NCBI GenBank assembly: GCA_021779695.1
Contig: JAJYAE010000197.1
Coordinates: 1-8,239, forward strand
Length of the DNA: 8,239 nt
Origin: Acidobacteriota bacterium
Lineage (GTDB): Bacteria > Acidobacteriota > Terriglobia > Terriglobales > Acidobacteriaceae
Direction of reading: 5' to 3'
Translations under genes and position numbers: made by a program
The notes under the pieces: model-generated
Told to the model about the DNA's origin: nothing
The model's input: only the letters and a program-made list of their open reading frames with translations
The model's database searches: none
Shown: positions 6,749 to 8,239 of the stretch, piece after piece
Layout: each line of letters starts with the position of its first letter
Position numbering within the stretch: the stretch's first letter is position 1

Positions 6749-8239
6749 GTGAATCGAGACGAAGAGACACTGTTGGCCCCGGAGTTGCAGGGCGATGGCG
6801 CGGAGGCAGAAAGCGCGCGGACGGCGAAGTCCGTGCCGGAACTAACGCCATTTATGCGCCAATGGACGGCTGCGAAGCGGGAGAATCCCGATGCGCTGCT
6901 GTTTTTCCGCATGGGCGATTTTTACGAGCTCTTCTATGACGATGCGGCGGTGGCAAGCCGCGAGCTGCAACTGACGCTGACGGCGCGCGACCGCGAGAAG
7001 CAGGTGCCGATGTGCGGCGTGCCGTACCACTCGGTGGAGCAGTATCTGACGCGGCTGCTGCGCAAGGGGTACCGCATCGCAATCTGCGAGCAGATGGAAG
7101 ACCCGAAGCTCACGAAGAAGATTGTGCGACGCGAGGTGACGCGGGTGCTGTCACCGGGAACGGCGCTGGATGCGGGGCTGGGCCAGGAGCAGAACAACTT
7201 TCTCGCAGCGTATGTGGAGCTGGGCGGCAAGGAACCGGTGTGCGCGCTGGCGCTGCTGGATCTCTCGACGGGAGAGTTTCGTGCGGCGGAGTTTGCCGGT
7301 GCGAGCGCGCGCGAAAAGGCTACGGATGAGCTGCTGCTGGCGGCGCCAAGTGAGGTGCTGCTGCCAACAGGCGCCGAGCCGCCGGCGAACCTGGAGAGGA
7401 TCGCTACGCGCACCCGTGTGGACGACTGGGTGTGGACGCGTGACTTTGCGGTGCCGCTGGTGGAGCGGCAGATGGGCGTGCGCTCACTCGAAGGATTCGG
7501 ACTGACGGGGCACGACGCGGCGGCGGTTGCGGCAGGCGCGGTGCTGCACTATGTGCGCACGACGCAAAAGAACGATGCGTTGCATGTGGATTCGCTGCGC
7601 TTTGAAGAGCACTCGAATGCGCTGGAGCTGGACCCGGTGACGGTGCGTAACCTGGAGCTGGTAGAGCCGTTGTTTCAGGGGCAAGATGCGCGAGCGACAC
7701 TCTTCCACACGCTGGATGCGTGCCAGACGCCGATGGGCAAACGGCTGCTGCGTGCGACGATTCTGCGGCCGTTGATGGATCGGGCGGCGCTGGAGGCTCG
7801 CTTTGAGGCTGTGGGCGAGGCGCAGAAAGATCTGTTGAAGCGCGAAGAGATGCGGCGGGCGCTGGGTGGAATTCTTGACCTGGAGCGGCTGCTGGCAAAG
7901 ATTTCGCTCGACTCCGCGGGGCCGCGCGATGTGCGCGCGCTGGCGATGAGTTTGGCGCGGCTGCCGGGACTGAAGACAACATTGTGCGCGATGACGGAGC
8001 CGCTGTGGCGTGAGGTCACGGAGCGGCTGGATGTGCTGGCGGATTTGACGGAGCGCGCGCAAAGAACACTGGCGGAAGAACTGCCGCTGACGCTGGCGGA
8101 CGGTGGCGTGATTGCGGCGGGTATCGATGCGGAACTGGACGAGCTGCGCGCGATATCGACGACGGGGCGGCAGCAGATTGCGGCAATCGAAGAACGCGAG
8201 CGGCAGCGGACGGGGATTGCATCGCTGAAGGTGCGCTAC
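6749..8239 (+). CDS. mutS: DNA mismatch repair protein MutS, N-terminal part, cut by window edge
   Basis: MutS binds mismatches and small loops and, with MutL, starts repair. The first 497 codons are present of a protein normally about 850-880 aa. The mismatch-recognition domain holds LTPFMRQW (32-39) and FFRMGDFYELFYDDA with the Phe-X-Glu wedge at Phe58-Tyr59-Glu60, then VPMCGVPYHS and AICEQMEDP. The connector domain begins near CALALLDLSTGEF, and the core and lever region includes TLDACQTPMGKRLLR. The window ends in the clamp region at LKVRY, before the Walker ATPase and C-terminal helix-turn-helix. The start is uncertain. GTG 6749 is the most upstream candidate after a stop at 6734 and gives an acidic 30-residue lead. 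GTG 6833 would start immediately before ELTPFMRQW. ATG 6854 would cut the conserved LTP. No strong Shine-Dalgarno distinguishes them. The gene is divergent from the GT87-like gene. Confidence 0.95.
   Translation, partial: MNRDEETLLAPELQGDGAEAESARTAKSVPELTPFMRQWTAAKRENPDALLFFRMGDFYELFYDDAAVASRELQLTLTARDREKQVPMCGVPYHSVEQYLTRLLRKGYRIAICEQMEDPKLTKKIVRREVTRVLSPGTALDAGLGQEQNNFLAAYVELGGKEPVCALALLDLSTGEFRAAEFAGASAREKATDELLLAAPSEVLLPTGAEPPANLERIATRTRVDDWVWTRDFAVPLVERQMGVRSLEGFGLTGHDAAAVAAGAVLHYVRTTQKNDALHVDSLRFEEHSNALELDPVTVRNLELVEPLFQGQDARATLFHTLDACQTPMGKRLLRATILRPLMDRAALEARFEAVGEAQKDLLKREEMRRALGGILDLERLLAKISLDSAGPRDVRALAMSLARLPGLKTTLCAMTEPLWREVTERLDVLADLTERAQRTLAEELPLTLADGGVIAAGIDAELDELRAISTTGRQQIAAIEERERQRTGIASLKVRY

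Noticed and set aside
6630..6851. Extension of the GT87-like frame up to ATG 6851
   Set aside because: It would overlap the first 100 bases of mutS on the other strand. The added residues are low-complexity and not membrane-like.

Overview
The window is high-GC bacterial chromosome with dense, tightly packed genes. The gene set and protein style suggest a member of the Acidobacteriota (Terriglobia/Acidobacteriia-like). The pointers are a hemX-hemA-hemC cluster, a secreted two-domain SGNH hydrolase, a GT87-type membrane glycosyltransferase and mutS. This placement comes from general resemblance, not from a database comparison. Nothing in the window looks like phage, plasmid or insertion-sequence DNA, and I see no CRISPR array, tRNA or rRNA.

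Layout. Positions 1-3111 (minus strand) hold a heme-biosynthesis operon read right to left. A CcsA/HemX-family membrane protein (3111-2275) comes first, then glutamyl-tRNA reductase hemA (2278-920), then porphobilinogen deaminase hemC (923 to the left edge, cut about 10-20 residues before its end). Both junctions are ATGA overlaps, where the next start codon shares bases with the previous stop, so the three are probably translated as a coupled unit. HemA makes glutamate-1-semialdehyde from glutamyl-tRNA, and HemC later joins four porphobilinogens. HemX-type proteins are linked to control of HemA level or to heme handling at the membrane.

Positions 3112-3364 are a divergent intergenic region with a GTGA-N6-TCAC palindrome resembling a Crp/Fnr-family operator. 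To its right, on the plus strand, is a secreted SGNH/GDSL esterase-like hydrolase (3365-4585). It converges, with a 13-base gap, on a minus-strand gene (5117-4599) for a small exported protein resembling the GlcG/HbpS (DUF336) family, some of whose members bind heme. Upstream of that, also on the minus strand, is a polytopic GT87-like glycosyltransferase (6629-5331). From 6749 to the right edge is the first half of mutS on the plus strand, divergent from the glycosyltransferase.

Most of the window is ordinary housekeeping and accessory sequence. I found no convincing new multi-gene system. The best lead is inside hemC: just after the cofactor-binding cysteine the reading frame carries about 19 extra residues, and the DNA that encodes them contains a perfect 10-bp inverted repeat nested in a second short stem (99-138). 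This looks like a small palindromic repeat inserted in frame into an essential gene, comparable in principle to the Rickettsia palindromic elements.
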